Assembly: GCA_034508935.3 (NCBI GenBank)
Contig: CM067443.1
Coordinates: 126,460,849-126,524,848 of the forward strand
Source: Berghia stephanieae
Taxonomy: Eukaryota; Mollusca; Gastropoda; Nudibranchia; Aeolidiidae
Reading direction: 5' to 3'
Length of the DNA stretch: 64,000 bases
Positions 62,801 through 64,000 of the stretch are shown in pieces. Both the position numbers and the translations under genes were made by a program. A model generated the notes under the pieces. That model searched no databases. It was not told the DNA's origin and saw only the letters and a program-made list of their open reading frames with translations. Numbering within the stretch: position 1 is the stretch's first letter; each line of letters begins with the position of its first letter.

Positions 62801-63874
62801 ATCAGAGTAACAATGATAGAAAAAGCATTAGATATGGTAGATACAGTTAAAATGAACTATATCAATATGCATTTTGTATACTTCCAAAATATATTGGCTT
62901 GTGGAAACAAGTAACTGTATAGTTTCAATACTTACTGCGCTTCTCTCTGCTGGTAGTAAGAGATAAATTTGGGCATTTCGGTTCTGAGGTTATAGGTCAC
63001 AGGGAGCCACTTAGGGTTACTCTTCATGGGGTCTGAATTTTCCGTGGCTGCCCGTCTAGCAGTGATGGCCAATTTGTCCTTGATGGTGACAACAGACTCA
63101 CAGGGAAACTGGTTTATCAAAGTGGTTGGTTGATTTTCACTTAAACCTCTGACATTTAAAAAGATACAGGTAAAAAATATTTAAATAGAAGAGAGAAGAA
63201 ATACAGATGACAGGTCGATGTAGATACTATCAATTACACTTTTTAAAAATGTACTCTTGAAATTTAAACTATCTTTGGGCAATTGTAGAAATGTCACAAT
63301 GTACTAACTTGAAATCCTTGAAATGCTCGTTATACACAAAATATCTGCTTCCTCAGGATTCTCGACAATCTCAAACCGTGGATCAGTAAGAAATTTGGCC
63401 ACAAGGGAATACTGTGTGAATACCTTCAGATTACGGTCTTTGGGTAGCGGGGCATTTCAAATGTGGGTGATGGGAGAATCTCAGCAATTCTAAAAGACTG
63501 AAAACAAATAAATGTGGTGAAAAACAATAAATTACATTCCTGTTAAATGCAATTCTAAAATTGTACATTCACCTGCAAAATTATTTTGCACATTTTTTTT
63601 GGAAGAACGATATTATAGTCACCGATGCAATATTGAGAAATGGATTAAACATGGCAAATCTACGAAAAAGTACATATAAATTTTCATATTCATTTATTTG
63701 TATATTTTGTATTAATTCCTAACGCTAATACCTCAAAGAAGGCATCATCTGGCTCTTCATGCTTGAAATTGATGTGTGTCATATCTTGAGGGAACCAAGG
63801 AGTCATGAGTGCCTGTATATCATTGGGGTGTTGTTCACCTGCCTTCAAATTGATGTAGTTACGTGACACTGTGT
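56528..63874 (-). CDS. TTLL12: Tubulin--tyrosine ligase-like protein 12, nine 3' exons
   Basis: TTLL12 combines a SET-like N-terminus with a TTL-like ATP-grasp domain. In vertebrates it lacks clear ligase activity and is linked to tubulin/histone modification and antiviral signalling control. Exons in transcript order: 63732-63874, 63309-63497, 62936-63148, 61458-61569, 60536-60687, 59458-59542, 58462-58530, 57698-57836, 56528-56676 (stop 56528-56530). Junction phases agree. Landmarks shared with human: [56 protein letters not shown] (nucleotide-binding region), [51 protein letters not shown] and [16 protein letters not shown] (human has EVNFNPDC). The N-terminal SET-like part lies past the right edge. 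Exon 63309-63497 has two apparent one-base losses (near 63440-63450 and in the A run at 63338-63341). Confidence 0.93.
56697..57019. repeat. (AAT)n then (AAG)n microsatellite
   Basis: About 190 bp of AAT triplets passing into about 125 bp of AAG triplets, inside TTLL12 intron sequence. It abuts the 3' tail of the minus-strand LINE at 57020 and is best read as that element's tail microsatellite. Confidence 0.9.
57020..57485 (-). mobile_element. CR1-type LINE 3' end
   Basis: The minus strand encodes the typical RT C-terminal wording [20 protein letters not shown], a YNCSRTLRS block and [13 protein letters not shown], then the tail word 'aaagcgccatataaat' and (CTT)n/(ATT)n. It is a 5'-truncated copy in the last TTLL12 intron, in the same orientation as the gene. 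Confidence 0.75.
57515..57640 (+). mobile_element. tRNA-derived SINE, family C, copy 2
   Basis: 'ggccttatagctcacagcaa', then 'gagcacttacc', 'gtctagatttttttctgatc' and 'gatagggtagctgggttt' match 41413-41690. It is diverged and truncated. Confidence 0.6.
57930..58080 (-). mobile_element. Decayed SINE, family D relative
   Basis: 'cccagtgaacaaaggcaagg', then 'tggcttgctcaatgccatac' and 'gaatttgaatctggttttaa' parallel the body of 45466-45692. The tRNA-like head is largely lost. Confidence 0.4.
58684..58948 (-). mobile_element. tRNA-derived SINE, family B, copy 4
   Basis: Minus-strand head (…TTGTGGTATGACACTCGCCT), B-box region near 58875-58895, and body 'gcataaagcacttttagagg' as in the 44722-45031 copy. 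In a TTLL12 intron. Confidence 0.7.
59130..59205 (+). mobile_element. SINE family B tail fragment
   Basis: 'ataaagcgctttgagtacgt', then 'ttggtggatattgcgctata' and 'taaaagctcaattt' with an A tail. It matches the 3' end of 47905-48165 and is 5'-truncated. Confidence 0.6.
60882..61113. repeat. Interlocking inverted repeats with GGT/TAG triplets
   Basis: Two inverted pairs interleave. Pair A is 60882-60907 and 61012-61038 (GATCCAAAAATGCGCAACAA and its inverse). Pair B is 60960-61006 and 61067-61113 (GTAGTGGTAGTACCAGTCTG with GATGAGTAA and its inverse). The order A-B-A'-B' means both hairpins cannot form completely at once. It lies in a TTLL12 intron, with triplet repeats on both sides. No ORF or element name. 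Confidence 0.65.
61130..61290. repeat. GGT/GAT triplet-rich tract
   Basis: Imperfect GTG/GTA/GAT triplets continuing from the fold-back. ORFs rich in Val/Ile or His on either strand here are artefacts. Confidence 0.7.
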
Positions 63875-64000
63875 CTGAGGAGAGGGAATAATTACTTTAA
63901 CTTTAAGTTTGAATTTGTCATCATAAAGGAAAATTTGAAAATGGATAACTCATAGAGAAATATAGCTGGAATCAAAGTTTGAGAGTGTATTGCTCTCACT

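Overview
This is eukaryotic DNA from an AT-rich, intron-rich metazoan genome, most likely a marine invertebrate. The evidence is many GT-AG introns of roughly 0.3-3.3 kb, genes with vertebrate orthologues, and a repeat load of tRNA-derived SINEs, CR1-type LINEs, a Penelope-like element, hAT, piggyBac and pogo/Tigger-type DNA elements, and long (CT)n, (ATT)n and (AAG)n tracts. I cannot name the phylum from sequence alone. There is no sign of prokaryotic or organellar DNA.

Layout. (1) 1-1707: a Penelope-like reverse transcriptase fragment on the minus strand, a dispersed repeat and a (CT)n tract. (2) 1708-40772, plus strand: a complete 31-exon ELP1 (IKAP) gene, the scaffold subunit of the Elongator tRNA-modification complex, about 1320 aa. 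I traced every exon from the MRNLKL start to the stop. Its introns hold many mobile elements, including a 2.28 kb hAT-like element with target duplications, a dead hAT transposase, two related MITEs and several SINEs. (3) 42436-44653, minus strand: KNOP1-like, a lysine-rich nucleolar protein gene, tail-to-tail with ELP1. (4) 44654-56527: about 12 kb of mobile-element-dominated intergenic DNA with a three-copy MITE cluster, a CR1 LINE split by a Tigger-type MITE, a LINE endonuclease fragment and a piggyBac remnant. It also has three weak coding candidates: two small plus-strand exons and one orphan minus-strand ORF. (5) 56528-63874, minus strand: the nine 3' exons of TTLL12. Its 5' part lies beyond the right edge.

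How the genes relate. ELP1, KNOP1 and TTLL12 are unlinked housekeeping functions (wobble-uridine tRNA modification; nucleolar biology; a TTL-fold protein), and no operon-like logic is visible. All three real genes carry isolated one-base frame breaks, most of them in homopolymers, inside otherwise well-conserved exons. The simplest reading is residual long-read assembly error rather than pseudogenisation, and this matters for anyone predicting proteins from this contig.

I did not find a convincing new molecular system. The least explained items are the orphan ORF at 55171-55491, an unnamed repeat family shared between 2750-3120 and 45115-45460, the 32 kb tandem duplication that copies an exon end with its splice donor, the fold-back structure at 60882-61113, and the CRE-palindrome-rich MITE cluster at 48.6-49.7 kb.
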